Shown: positions 47,180-59,214, counted from the first letter of the stretch. The stretch is 64,000 nt of DNA from Antilocapra americana (GCA_007570785.1 ML660774.1:14042059-14106058), one strand, 5' to 3'. Numbers and translations: made by a program. The notes: generated by a model from the sequence alone, not told the origin.

Positions 47180-47400
47180 TCATCATCCATCAAGCAGTGG
47201 TTAAAAGGATGAACTTGGGACCAGACCTTTGCATCCAAATCCTGACTTTGCCACTGATTAGCTATATTACAGTCAATAAATTATTTAAATTGTGGCTCAG
47301 TTTCCTACCTTGTAGAGTGGTACAATATTATTTTTATTAGATTGTTGTAAACATCAAAACAATGAAAATAATGAAAGTTCTTCAGAAGTGCCTGTCATAT
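47180..47400 (+). mobile_element. MIR SINE
   Basis: GGATGAACTTGGGACCAGAC, CTGACTTTGCCACTGATTAG, TGGCTCAGTTTCCTACCTTG and GTTCTTCAGAAGTGCCTG are ordered MIR blocks. Confidence 0.88.
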
Positions 47401-47619
47401 CCTAACAGCTAAGACTTCACCATTATTATAATCATTACTCATATTTCTGCTGTTCTGACTTCAGTTATGCCATACATTATCTGAGTTAATGATTCTCATT
47501 AACATTGAGCATAACACAGTACTAGAAGCATAAAAGGATCCCAAAACACAGGTATTAACAAATAAATAGTAAAAAAAAAAAATGGGATGTTTATAATCTT
47601 GTTTTTACTAATGATATGC

Positions 47620-47880
47620 AAGAAGGTTAAGAGCATGAGCTTTGAGACAGCCTGATTCCCGTTCTAACTCTAGTACTCCTGCTTAGAAGGATGGTCTTGT
47701 GTGAGTCACTTAACTTCTCTAACTCCAATTTCTTCATCTACAAAATGGTCAATTAGTGTTAACCTATAGAGATATTAGAAGTAGTGAGTGAACTCGTGCA
47801 AAAGTGCTTAACATAGAGCCTCAGAGTAAGTACTCAGTGCCAGCTATGTGCAATGACAAACATTATTTACATGCCTAATT
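47620..47880 (+). mobile_element. MIR SINE, near full length
   Basis: GAGCATGAGCTTTGAGACAG, GTGAGTCACTTAACTTCTCT, CTTCATCTACAAAATGGTCA and AGTAAGTACTCAGTGCCAGC span almost the entire MIR consensus. Lies 220 bp after another MIR in the same orientation. Confidence 0.92.
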
Positions 47881-48132
47881 AGTTATTCATAATGAATTAT
47901 TTTATAGGGTACATTTTATCAGAGAAAATGTTTTATTTCCTTGGATTGATGGAAGGATAATAAAGAGTTCTTTTGAAATTCCGATTTGATGCTGTTATAT
48001 TAAAACTTTACCCAAAACTTTTAAGAGAAACAATTCAGCTGTTAAGCATCATCATGATTTGGATGACACCAAGATGTTTAGTTTGAAAACTAGAAATGCC
48101 TAAAAGATACCCTTAATGTCCTGTCTGAATGA

Positions 48133-48338
48133 AGTGCTAGTCTGTCAGTTGTGTACAACTCTTTGTGACCCCATGAAATATAGCCCACCAGGTTCATCTC
48201 TCCGTGGAATTTTCCAGCCAAGAATACTGGAGTGGGTTGCCGTTCCCTTCTCTAGGGGATCTTCCTGACCTAGGGATAGAACCTGGGTATCCTGCATTGC
48301 AGGCAGATTCTTTACTGTCTGGGCCACCAGGGAAGCCA
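48133..48338 (-). mobile_element. Bov-tA SINE, full length
   Basis: Reverse-oriented; ends in CACCAGGGAAGCC. TSD TGTCTGAATGA at 48122-48132 and 48339-48349. Confidence 0.94.
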
Positions 48339-48599
48339 TGTCTGAATGAGGGAGCTCATTTTCCAGAGAGAGCTAATTTCATTTTGAACCATTTTGACAA
48401 ATATAACACTTAAAAACTGACTGGATGATAGAGTGAGATTTCTGTCCTTGATCCTAAATGCTCTGAATTTCTTTAATGTTCAGAGTTTTAAATGATTACC
48501 TGATTACTACTGCATTCTGAATTATTTTTGTAACACCCTGAATTATAACCCTTAAGCTATAATCTTTATATCCAAGAGTGATGTTGGAGATGCCCTGCA

Positions 48600-48790
48600 G
48601 CCCATATTTATTTAGCATCTGATTTGTATTCAGCTTTATAGACCAGACCTTATTGAATTTCACAACACCACAAAGTAAATATTATATCCCCTTTGGCAAT
48701 TGAAGACACAGGGGTTAGGGAAATTAGATAAATTTCCCAAGGTCACACTGATGAGCAAGGTTAGAAGCTGGGGTTCTATAGTTTTGAAGG
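48600..48790 (-). mobile_element. MIR SINE remnant
   Basis: Reverse-complement MIR blocks: GAATTTCACAACACCACAAA, CCCTTTGGCAATTGAAGACA, AATTTCCCAAGGTCACACTG and GTTAGAAGCTGGGGTTCT. Confidence 0.82.
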
Positions 48791-49290
48791 TCACGCTCTT
48801 TCTGCCACCATTCATTGCATTAATGTTAACAAAATTCAGTTTAAATTAATTCAAAATTCTTCATTTAATAATTTACTTTCCTGTCTACTTAGTGCATTCA
48901 TACAATACCATTAGATGTATAACTATGACATCATTGCTTTTTAAGTATATTTAACATTTTTTAGATAAAAGATACTCAATCACAAGAACTATTTTAATTT
49001 AAGGGGAAAATGTACCTAATCTCTCATAGTCAGTAATTAGAACAGTGAAAACTCCTCTGTAAGCTCCAGACATGACTATACTTTTGAGTTTGGCAGAGTA
49101 AGTGTTCATTTTAATTTCTGGATAGAGTGATGCTGCTTATTAATGGCACATTTATAAAAGGGACAATGATATTCATAAAGGTTATTTTATCCCTGTGACT
49201 CCAATCTAGTCTTTGCCCTCATTAAACTGTATTTTGCTGAGAAGTAACTAATTGCTCATGATGAAAGACCATTCTGAAGGTGATTTAGGA
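48791..49290. other. SGCZ: Unique AT-rich intron
   Basis: Nothing recognised. Confidence 0.45.
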
Positions 49291-49500
49291 TCATAGCTTT
49301 TGTCCACTTTTCTGGGCTGCCATTTCCATTTTCCCAATTAATTCCTCAGTATGTGAATCAAGGCGCCCACTCCAAGCCAAGGTGAAGGGGGATGCATAAT
49401 TTCTGTGGCATGACGACCACTCCATGGGAGAGTGCCAGCAGTGGGAGCCCGCCTGCTGGAAAACCATCCGGTCTGTTCCGCCCCTCAATGTGGTGTGTGT
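49291..49500. other. GC-richer unique patch
   Basis: About 210 bp distinctly GC-richer than the flanks, with clean non-repetitive sequence (for example CAAGGCGCCCACTCCAAGCC). It has the look of a constrained noncoding element. No exon-like splice structure is evident and the 65-codon minus-strand frame has no signature. Confidence 0.35.
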
Positions 49501-49939
49501 GGATTTATTGCAGAATTTATGAGAGTGAATGGTATAGTTAATGTTGCAAGACTGCTTCCATTATAACCCTCTGTTTGTACCTCCTCATAATTTTCTGACA
49601 AATTGTCCCTCTCAGATGAAATCTTTCATGCTTAGTCTTATCCTAGCGGTACATTTTCTTTCCTTGCCTTTATAAAGAAAAATGTAGCCATTTTTTTTTT
49701 ATCCAAGTTCAAACAAGTACCAAGCAGTCATTCCTTTTACTGAATTAAAATACAAAAACAGAGACATAAGGTAAACCATGAGCTTTACATAGCATGTGCT
49801 AAATTAAATACAGTTTTATTAGAATGCCAGGTATTTTGCAGGAGAAAAAAAAACTGAGAAAATGAGTCATTAAAAAAAAGTTATAGAAAGTACAGACGTT
49901 TTAGTTCATCTGTTTATTAGATTGTATAATAGTATATAA
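49501..49939. other. SGCZ: Unique AT-rich intron
   Basis: Nothing recognised. Confidence 0.4.
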
Positions 49940-50060
49940 AGATGGAAAGAACTGGCATTCAGTGCCTGTTTCACACAGAGAAGCTGGAAGTTCAGAAGGA
50001 TAAAATCATTCGCCCATGTGGGCGACTTGCTGCCAGACTCTGAAATACATTAGACCACGT
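49940..50060 (-). mobile_element. Possible MIR remnant
   Basis: CACAGAGAAGCTGGAAGTTC followed by a TTGCTGCCAGACTCTGAAAT stretch resembles the reverse MIR core. Weak. Confidence 0.4.
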
Positions 50061-51346
50061 TGAACTTGAGGTAATAAGTACATGTGTGCTTGTTTTCACA
50101 ATTGGTAGCATATAGTATGACCTACATAAGTTGACTAATTTAGTAGAAAATTCAGAGGAAAATTTAAGTTTTAAAATGAAACAGTGCTAATTATCATAAG
50201 GGTTAACATTTTGCTATTTTGTAAGAAAAAAAGCAGCCATTTTTTTTTCGAAAGCATAATTGTAATGTCATATTTGTTAGTTTCAAGCAAGTATATTGTT
50301 TAAATAAAAGTCATTTTTGGGGCATATGAATTCATATGAATTTATTAATAATTTCACCATTGACCTTCTTGTTAGTTTGTAAACTCAAATTCTCAGATCA
50401 AAAAAAATGTTAGCACCATGTAATAAATTAATACTACTGATACAACATATTAGTACAATTTATTATAAGCAGTTTAGTTTGCTAAATAGTTTGATATTTA
50501 GTTTTAAATATTTTCAGAAATTCACCATTAAAGCGCCTTTGCAAATAATTACACTGTTTCAGAAGCTGTTTGTATCTGCTGATGGCTATCACCTTTGGGC
50601 TAGCTGACTTCTTTCACAAAGCATGCATGATGGTTCATAATATAGCTTCAACAGTGTTCAACTGTATTTCAAATTGTCTTATAAGTTCTACTGAATAATG
50701 CCACTGGACAATTACTGTATATATCTGTTCTCTTGCAAATCACATATTTCTGCTATTTTTGGTGTATTTCTGAGTTTAAGAAATTCTGAAACAGGCTAAG
50801 CCTCTGTTATCTCTCATATCCCCTTTATTTCTTCTTGATCTAGGGGTTAACTTAAACTAATCTAAAAAAGCACTGGGTATTTGTTAAAAGTCTTCATATA
50901 AACTGACCAAGATTATCTCCTGTTGCTAGTTTCAGGTTTTGTTGGAGGAGAGAAGTGTAAAACCTAAATATCAGCATGACTCACATATTGCATGTGTGTG
51001 TGCACTGATTATAAAGAAGTGTTTATTTTAATGTTCATTAGTGTCCAAAATGTGTGATTACTAAGGAGCAATGCAAACTGCTTAAGTGATGTTTGAAACC
51101 TGTGTACATCTCTGCTATAATGTGCATTTTAATCTCACTTCTGGCAAGTTGCAATTATATGAATTTAATTCTGTTTTTCTATTTTTTCTGATATGCTTCA
51201 GTCCTGATTGATGACTTAAAAGCGACATTAACATTTTATACTTCTCTAAGAGCTCTGGTTAGTGAGCTGCAAAAACCTCAAACTATTCAGATTTGCACCA
51301 GAAAAACTCTTATAAATTTATTCAAAATATGTGAATATGTAGGTAC
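50061..51346. other. SGCZ: Unique AT-rich intron
   Basis: Nothing recognised in about 1.3 kb. Confidence 0.45.
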
Positions 51347-51700
51347 TTCAGTTCACTCAGTCGTATCCGACTCTTTGCAACCCCAGGCACTGCGACACGC
51401 CAGCCTTCCTTGTCCATCACCAGCTCCCGGAGCTCGCTCAGACTTATGTCCATCAATTCGGTGGTGCCATCCAACCATCTCACCCTCTGTCGTCCCCTTC
51501 TTCTCCCGCCTTCAATCTTTCCCAGCATCGGGGTCTTTTCTGAATGTTGATATTTAAGCCAATTTTTTCACTCTCCAGTTTCACTTTCATCAAGAGGTTC
51601 TTTAGTTCTTCTTCACTTTCTGCCGTAAGGGTGGTGTCTTCTGTATATTTGAGGTTATTGATATTTCTCCTGGCAATCTTGATACCAGCTTGGATTGTAT
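51347..51700 (-). mobile_element. BovB LINE with large internal deletion joining RT to 3' tail
   Basis: Reverse-oriented. The 3' tail and terminal ORF (51347-51540) join directly at about 51540 to the RT region (51541-51700). The catalytic box reads YTED at 51636-51647 (minus strand) in place of YADD. The 86-codon frame across the junction is a by-product of the deletion. Confidence 0.9.
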
Positions 51701-52194
51701 AGAGTACATCAGAAAAATAAAAGAAGGAGGTAGTGCACACAGTGTTTGTGGTAGAACTACATGAAATTTGCCATTTTAGAAGACTTACAAGTTTATTTTG
51801 AATTTGAAAGTGAAAGTGAAAATTGTTGTCCTTTCCGGCTCTGTGCTAGTACTCTGAAATAATTTTCCAGTAGTAATCTTATTTTATATAAGCTGGTTAA
51901 AGATAATAAAGTATTAAGTAAACACTTTTATTTGTACTTTCTCTTTTCCTAAAAGTAAATAGCAGTGGTCTATTTTATTAAGATTGTGGATATCAATTCT
52001 CCCTGGGAATCATTTAGCTCTAACGCTATACAATTTACTACTATTAATTTTCCTAATACTTCAGTAATTTTATAACTCATTTGACTTAAGTATTTTAAGT
52101 ATCTCCCAAATGGAGGAATGCTGAGATTAGAGACAGACAAAAATTGCTGGTGTCTTATAAAATGTCACCAATCAAAGGAATCAAGCAACTATAG
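51701..52194. other. SGCZ: Unique AT-rich intron
   Basis: Holds only a tiny degenerate Bov-tA tail (GAAAGTGAAAGTGAAAATTG near 51807); nothing else. Confidence 0.45.
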
Positions 52195-52345
52195 AGTTTG
52201 GTTAATAATGTGTTAACATAGGTTCATCAGTTGTGATAAGTGTACCACTCTGGTTGGAATGTTGATAGTAGGGGCAGGGGTATATGAAAATCTCTGTATC
52301 TTTCATTGCATTTTACTGTGAGCCTAAAATTGCCATAAAAAATGA
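52195..52345 (+). mobile_element. Ancient L1 (L1M-type) 3'-end remnant
   Basis: GTACCACTCTGGTTGGAATG, GGGGCAGGGGTATATGAAAA, TCTCTGTATCTTTCATTGCA and CTGTGAGCCTAAAATTGCC match the 3' UTR order of old L1M families. Confidence 0.72.
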
Positions 52346-53397
52346 AAATAGATTAATGTTATATATACAATATAAATGTGTATACATTTAAAAAATCAAA
52401 CAAAGCCGTATTCTTGTACCTATGAGAGCTCTGGTGTTCTAGCACAGAATGCCTTGTGTAGTCATACCTAGAGTAAAGAATAAATATATTCCCTTGATTT
52501 CTTCACTAAACTATGAATCTTGATTCTTCCAGGAGCATTATTCTGTTCAGGTCGATTCAGTACAACTATTTGTATTAGTCCTTGTAGACAACATAGAATG
52601 TAATTGGCTGATTGCTATATCTTTTATTTAAAATGTGTTTTTAATGTTTTTATTGACCTGTTGATACTTTGTATGGATGTTGTTATGTCACCTTAGAGAA
52701 AAGATTATGGAAAAGTTAGAACTGTCTCTGTTATCATTCTGCATACTGAATGTTGTCCCTGAAATTCTTCTCTTGCCCTTTAATCCAAATCTTTGTGATA
52801 CAAGTCTATGACTGTAGAGAATTATTTGAGATATGATAAGCTATAATTATACAACCCTAATTTTTCAAATTGTATGACTGTTGAAAGAAATTAACATGTT
52901 ATTCATATTAGTTTTCATCTTTTCCTCCTGTAACAAGTATGGAGATGCTAAATTTGCTTTTTAATTTTAGAAAAATATAGCGTCTATCATAGCATCTTCT
53001 ACCAAAGCCAACTGACACTCTTAGTGTCAGCTGTATTACCTTACCTGCACAAGGCTTTGATATTTCTGATCAATTATGTAACTATATTCTCAAAGAAATC
53101 CTATCATTCAGTTAGATGTCCAACAAAAACTTTGATGAAAGTCATTTTACTGCAATAGTTTGTTTCATAAACTTGTGTTTGTGAACTTTGTTTCATAAAG
53201 CTTCAGTTTTAGAAAGTGTTACTTGTAAACAAATATAGATATTATCAATATAAAATTTCAGTCCATCACTGTGGCAAGGTAGTGGTGATTAATTATTAAA
53301 CATTACTTTCCAGAATGCTGATAATTTGGTATTTGTTTAGCAAGATTATAATTGCAAATCACCTGTCCTTGAAGTCCAGCATAATTCTGGCAGCCTC
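52346..53397. other. SGCZ: Unique AT-rich intron
   Basis: Nothing recognised. A short inverted repeat (CTGACACTC/TTAGTGTCAG) occurs near 53010-53030. Confidence 0.45.
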
Positions 53398-53600
53398 TTT
53401 TAAAAAAAAAATTATTGGAGCATAGTTTTTTTACAATGTTGTATTAGTTTCTGCTGTACAGCAATACATATACAACTATATGTATATGTATATCTTCTCT
53501 TTCTTGGATCTCCTTCCCATTTAGATGACCACAGAGCACTGAGTAGTGCTATACAATAGGTTCTTATTAGTTATCTATTTTATACATAGTATGAGTAGTG
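53398..53600 (-). mobile_element. L1 3'-end fragment
   Basis: ATTATTGGAGCATAGTTTTT, CAATGTTGTATTAGTTTCTG, CTGTACAGCAATACATATAC and CAATAGGTTCTTATTAGTTA are reverse-complement blocks of an artiodactyl L1 3' end. Confidence 0.85.
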
Positions 53601-53616
53601 TATAGTAGTGGGCAAA

Positions 53617-53733
53617 CTTGGGCAAACTCCAGGAGATAGTGAGGGACAGTGAGGCCTGCTGGGCTGCAGTCCATGGGGCACATGGGTCAGAGAGTTGAAC
53701 ATGACTTAGCGACTGAACAACAACTTTCATTAG
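53617..53733 (+). mobile_element. BovB LINE 3'-tail fragment
   Basis: GGGCAAACTCCAGGAGATAG to GACTTAGCGACTGAACAACA; last about 115 bp of BovB, placed head-on to the L1 fragment just upstream. Confidence 0.88.
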
Positions 53734-54368
53734 TACATATATGACTGGCAGCCTCTGACAGTACACAATCAGTGCATGCAACAGCCACATTTATGTACAG
53801 AAACCAACACAAAAAGCAGAAAATGAAAACCATGTTGAATCATTACAAAATTAAGTATTTCAAGCAACTCCACTATATTACAAATAATAACCTGACTCTA
53901 AATTCTGAAACTCCAAGCAGAATGTAACCATGTCAGCCGTGCCAGCCTCTCCTGACCTTTTGTTCTTTGGCTTCTCGAATAAAACCCAGGAACTAATTGG
54001 CCAGTGTTTGTGCCTGAGAGGAAGGAAGAAAAAGAGCGGTATATAACATGGATATTCTAAACTCCAGGTGCCTTAAGTGTTCCCTGAGTTTTATTGCTTT
54101 TTCTGCTTATTCTTTGTAGATTAGATTAGAACCAGAATAGAAATTAGCCTTCAGATAAAGCTGAGTATGTTAATAAAATTAGGTCAGGTAAGTTTTTAAT
54201 GTAAATTCAATAATTTACATTCCAATAATTAGCAGAATTGGGAGTGGGAATTAGAGATGGTTGTTTTGGATTTATGTTTAATACTTGAAGGTGTTTACTT
54301 TCTCTGGCCTCTAGCTAGTGTAACATGCACTACTTACAAATACAAAGAATTAGACTTTTATAACCTTG
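53734..54368. other. SGCZ: Unique AT-rich intron
   Basis: Nothing recognised. Confidence 0.45.
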
Positions 54369-54390
54369 ATTGTTGAAGGATTAATTTCTC

Positions 54391-54570
54391 AGTCATGTCC
54401 GACTCTTTGCCACCTCATGGACCACAGTCCATGGAATTCTCCAGGCCAGAATACAGGAGTGGGTAGCCTTTCCCTTCTCCAGGGGATCTTCCCAACTCAC
54501 CCAGGGATCAAACCCAGGTCTCCTGCATTGTAGGCAGATTCTTTACTGTTGGAACCGCCAGGGAAGCCCA
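54391..54570 (-). mobile_element. Bov-tA SINE with 22-bp TSD
   Basis: Reverse-oriented, beginning in the tail (AGTCATGTCCGACTCTTTGC) and ending GGGAAGCCCA. Flanked by a 22-bp direct repeat with one mismatch at 54369-54390 and 54571-54592. Confidence 0.95.
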
Positions 54571-54592
54571 ATTGTTGAAGGATTTATTTCTC

Positions 54593-55090
54593 TAGAAGTC
54601 TAAGAGATATGTATTGTTTGAGATTTTTAGAAAGTTTAATAATTTTAAATAAAGTTTAATGATGAGTATAGCAAATTTAGAATTAAATATACCTAACAAT
54701 GGACAGTTAATATTAGCCATGAAAAGAAATTGTTTGCCAACTAAGCATAGACTGAGACATTCCCTGTTAATATAAATACATCCTTTAAAAAGAACACTGA
54801 GCATTAATAGTTAAATCTGTTTGCTTTCAAAGAAACTTTTACTTTTTATAATGGTAGCTTTAGTTACTCTGTTTTTATTTAATCACATAGTATCATAGAC
54901 ACTCAAGATCATAGAATCCCAACCATAGAAACTGGTAGGGATTATGTTTTGTTTTGTTTTTTATTTCAAGTGCTCAGTATAGTCTTCAATTTGGTGAATA
55001 ACTATAATGAGTAAATTACCTCATTGCAGTTATTGAGGAAACTATATTAAATAATAAAATAGGTGATTATGACAATTAGAAATAATAATT
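54593..55090. other. SGCZ: Unique AT-rich intron
   Basis: Nothing recognised except a (GTTTT)n run near 54945. Confidence 0.45.
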
Positions 55091-55302
55091 GTGCTAAGTC
55101 ACTTCAGTTGTGTCTGACTCTTTGAGACACTATGGACTGTAGCTCACATGGCTCCTCTGTCCACGAGATTCTCCAGGCAAGAATACTGGAGTGAGGTGCC
55201 TGCTGTCCTCCAGGGAATCTTCCTGACCCAAGGATCAAACCACTACCCATATGTCTCCTGTATTTGCAGGAGGATTATTTACCACTAGCACCACCTGAGA
55301 AG
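55091..55302 (-). mobile_element. Bov-tA SINE, first of a head-to-head pair
   Basis: Reverse-oriented GTGCTAAGTCACTTCAGTTG to CACCACCTGAGAAGC. The head contains the CTAGCACCAC variant. Confidence 0.92.
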
Positions 55303-55494
55303 CTTCTCTGGTGGCTCAACTGGTAAAGAATCTGCCTGCAGTGTGGGAGACCCAGGTTCAATCCCTGGGTTGGGAAGATCTCCTGGAGAAGGGAATGGCA
55401 ACCCACTCCAGTATGCCTGGAGAATCCCGTGGACAGATGAATCTGGTGGGCTACAGTCCATGAAGTCCCAAAGAACTGGACACAACTGAGCAAA
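55303..55494 (+). mobile_element. Bov-tA SINE, second of a head-to-head pair
   Basis: Forward head CTTCTCTGGTGGCTCAACTG directly abuts the head of the preceding inverted SINE; body and tail CACAACTGAGCAAATAAATC. Lacks a few bases in the body (CCAGTATGCCTGG). Confidence 0.92.
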
Positions 55495-55544
55495 TAAATC
55501 ATAATAGCTATGTATTGTTCACATATTAACTCATTTCTCAATAG

Positions 55545-55640
55545 CAAAAGGTGTTATTCTTATCCTCACGGGTTAAATTAACTTGTCCAAAACGTGTGGC
55601 TAGTAAGCAGTGGAGCCAGAATTTTAGCTCATTTCTAAGA
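55545..55640 (-). mobile_element. MIR SINE remnant
   Basis: AACTTGTCCAAAACGTGTGG and CTAGTAAGCAGTGGAGCCAG correspond to the reverse MIR core. Confidence 0.65.
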
Positions 55641-55651
55641 CGTTGTACTAA

Positions 55652-58098
55652 GGTTGTTGTTGTTCTTCAGTCACTAAGTGCTGTCTAACAGTCTGACCGT
55701 AGGAATTGTAGCACGCCAAGCTCCTCTGTCCTTGACTATCTCCTGGAGTTTGCTGAAATACGTGTCCATTGAGTCAGTGATGTCATTTAACCATTTCATC
55801 CTCTGCCACCTCTTTCTTTTGCCTTCAGTCTTTCCAGCATCAGGGTCTCTTCTAATGAGTCAGCTCTTTGCATCAGGTTGCCAAAGTATTGAAGCCTCAG
55901 CATTAGTCCTTCCAATGAATCTTCAGGGTTGATTTCCCTTAGAATGGAGTGGTTTGATCTTGTTGTCCAAGGGACTCTCAAGAATTCTCCAGCACCACAG
56001 TTTGAAAGCATCAATTCTTCAGTGCTCAGCTTTCTTTGTGGTACAGCTTTCACATCTGTATTTGACTAGTGGAAAAACAATAGCTTTGACTGTATAGGCC
56101 TTTGGCAGCAAAGTGATGTCTCTGCTTTTGAATACGCTGTCTAGGTTCATCATAGCTTTCCTTCTGAGGAGCAAGCATGTTTTTAATTTCACGGCTGCAG
56201 TCATGGTTTGCAGTGATTTTGGAGCCCCGCCTCCCCCCAAATCTGTCACTGCTTCCACTTTTCCGCCTTATTTGCCATGAAGTGATGGAACCGGGTGCTA
56301 TGATCTTAGTTTACTGAATGTTGAGTTTCAAGCCAGCTATTTAACTCTTCTCTTTCACTCTCATCAAGAGACTCTTTAGTTCCTCTTCACTTTCTGCCAT
56401 TAGATATCATCTGCATATCTGAAGTCATTCATATTTCTCCCCACAGTGTTCATTCCAGCTTGTGATTCACCCAGACTTCTTTCTACATGATGTACTCTGC
56501 ATGTTAGCTAAATAAGCAGGATGACAATATATAGCCTTGACATACTCCTTTCCCAGTTTGGAACCAGTCTGTTGTTCTATGTCCAGTGCTAACTGTTGCT
56601 TCTTGACCTGCATATAGGTTTCTCAGGAGATAGGTAAAGTGGTCATGTACTCACATCTCTTTAAGAATTTTCCACAGTTTGTTGTGATCCACACAGTCAA
56701 AGACTTTAGCTTAGTGAATGAAGCAGAAGTAGATGATTTCTCGAATTCCCTTATATTCTCTATGATTCAGTTGATGCTGGCAATTTGATCTCTGGTTCCT
56801 CTGCCTTTGCTAAATCCAGCTTGTACAACTGGAAATTCTTAGTTCAGGTACTCCTGAAGCCTAGCTTGAAGATTTTGAGCATTACCTTTCTAGCATGTGA
56901 AATGAGCACTGTTGTACAGTAGTTTGAACATTATTTGATATTGTTTTTCTATGATGAAAATTGACCTTTTTCAGTTCTGTGGACTTTGTTGAGTTTTCCA
57001 AATTTGCTGACATATTGAGTATAGCACTTTAACAGCATCATCTTTTAAGATTTAAAAAAAAAAAAAAGGCTCTTCTGGAATTCCACACCTCAACTAGCTT
57101 TGTTCATAGTAATGCTTTCTAAGGCCCACTTGGCTACACACTCCAGGATATCTGGCTCTAGGTCAGAGACCACACTGTCATTGTCTTCTGGTTCATTAAA
57201 ACCTTTCTGTATAGTTATTCTTTATATTCATGCCACCTCTTCTTTACCTCTTCTGATTCTGTTGGATTCTTACCATTTTTGTCCTTTGTTATTACCATCC
57301 TTGCATGGAATGTTCCATTGATATCTCCAATTTTCTTGAAGTGATCTCTATTCTTTCCAATTCTATTGTTTTCCTCTATTTCTTTGCATTGTTTATTTTA
57401 AAAGGGCTCTTCCTTCTTATCTCCTTGCTATTCTCTGAAACTCTGCATTCAGTTGGAAATATTGTTCCCTTGCTCCCTTACTTTTCAACTCTCTTTTTTC
57501 CTCAGCTATTTAGAAAGCCTCCTCAGACAACCACTTTGCCTTCTTACACTTCTTTTTCTTTGGGGTGGTTTTGGTTGCTGCCTCTTCTACCACAATACCA
57601 ACCTCAGTCCTTAGTTCTTCAGGCAGTCTGTCTACCAAATCTAATCCCTTGAATCTAATTATCAACTCCACTGTATAATAGTAAGAAATTTGATTTAGGT
57701 CATACCTGAATGGGCTAGTGGTTTCCCCTACTTTCTTAAGTTTAAGCCTGAGTTTTGCAACACGGAGCTCATGATCTGAGCCACAGTATCTCCAGGTCTT
57801 GTTTTTGCTGACTGTGTAGATTTTATCCATTTATGGCTACAAAGAAAATAATCAATCTTATTTCCATATTGACTATCTGGTGATGTCCATGTGTAGAGCC
57901 TTCTCTTGTATTGTTGGAAAAGCATGTTTGCTATGACTAGCATGTTCTCTCAACAAAACTCTGTTAGCCTTTGCCCTTGGAGCCCTTCTACTCCAAAGTC
58001 AAATGTGTGTCTTATGCCAGATACCTCTTGACTTCCTACTTTTGCATTCCAGTCCCCTGTGATGAAAAGTACGTCTGTTTTTTGGTGTTAGTTCTTGA
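55652..58098 (-). mobile_element. BovB LINE, most of ORF and 3' tail
   Basis: Reverse-oriented copy from the 3' tail (GTTGTTCTTCAGTCACTAAG) up to the endonuclease region (58098), where it is 5'-truncated. The RT box YADD is present (56406-56417 on plus coordinates), but a deletion and stop follow at once. Relatively long frames remain in the linker (57830-57510, KFRLKLKKVG-like block) and endonuclease (57943-57728). Defective. Confidence 0.92.
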
Positions 58099-58467
58099 AG
58101 TTGTTGGACATTTGAAACCAGTTGAAGTTAACCATTGAAAAGACTAAGTGTACTTAGAGACAAATGAACAGCAGTCAGACCACCAGTGACAACAGAATTC
58201 TGACCCACAACCTCTGTAGTGATTATCCTAGAAGGAACAGGACTTAGTCAATGACTGCCTGCTTCCTTATCTTTTTTTTTTTTATCGGTGTCCTTATATT
58301 TTGCCTCAAGTTTGAACTCAAAACTTGAAAATCAAAGAAAAAATCGAAGCAATAACATAAAATTTCTCAAGTCTAGTTAATCCACATTCAGCATCCCCAG
58401 TTCAACAGCGTGAATTGAGAGCATATTGAATCCTTTTCTGTTTTCACTCCTAATACTTCTCACTTTG
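58099..58467. other. SGCZ: Unique AT-rich intron
   Basis: Nothing recognised beyond a T-run at 58272-58283. Confidence 0.45.
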
Positions 58468-58482
58468 CTGTATGACTTTGAG

Positions 58483-58695
58483 AAGGTGAAAGTGTTAGTT
58501 GCTCAGTCGTGTCCAACTCTTTGAGACCGCATGGACTGTAGCCCACCAGGCTCTCTGTCCATGGGATTTTCGAGGCAAGAATGCTGGAGTTGGTAGCAAT
58601 TTTCTTCTCCAGGGAATCTCCCTGAGCCAGGAATCAAATCAGGGTCTCCCACATTGCAGGCAGATTCTCTACAGTTTGAGTCACTAGGAAAGCCC
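58483..58695 (-). mobile_element. Bov-tA SINE, full length
   Basis: Reverse-oriented AAGGTGAAAGTGTTAGTTGC to CACTAGGAAAGCCC. Perfect 15-bp TSD CTGTATGACTTTGAG at 58468-58482 and 58696-58710. Confidence 0.95.
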
Positions 58696-58710
58696 CTGTA
58701 TGACTTTGAG

Positions 58711-59214
58711 GCTCCCCCCCACACACGTGATAGTGACTGATGGTGACTGATTCCTTTTTTATTGCAAAATCGAAATGAATTACCTCTATTTGCTGTCACG
58801 AAACTGACTTTCCTTTATTTCTGCATAGTGCTCATGGTTTTGGTTTTCTGCTTTTTGTATATTTCCTACACTTTTCCCCAGCACCTTTAAATGTTTTTAA
58901 TTCAATTTTTAAAGTAAAATCAGTCTTAGCTGATTTTTTAAAAAACATGTAATATAAAAGAATTCAAAGCTTATGCAATCAATCATATCTATAAATCCTC
59001 TTTCCTTAAATTTAAGTGCTGGCAGCTTTGTGATTAGATGTAAACTGGTAGCTATATGTATTTAAGTCCTACTTCCCTTAAGCTGTATCAAGCCTGAAAG
59101 TTTATAGGTTTACCTGATTGATTACTGTGGCATGTTTCAGCCTCTATTTATTTATTTATTTTTAGCAGCAAAATGATTTTTTGCTCAATGCTTCATCTAC
59201 ACCAACCTAAGATT
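58711..59214. other. SGCZ: Unique AT-rich intron
   Basis: Short C-run and (CA)n after the SINE; otherwise nothing recognised. Confidence 0.45.
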
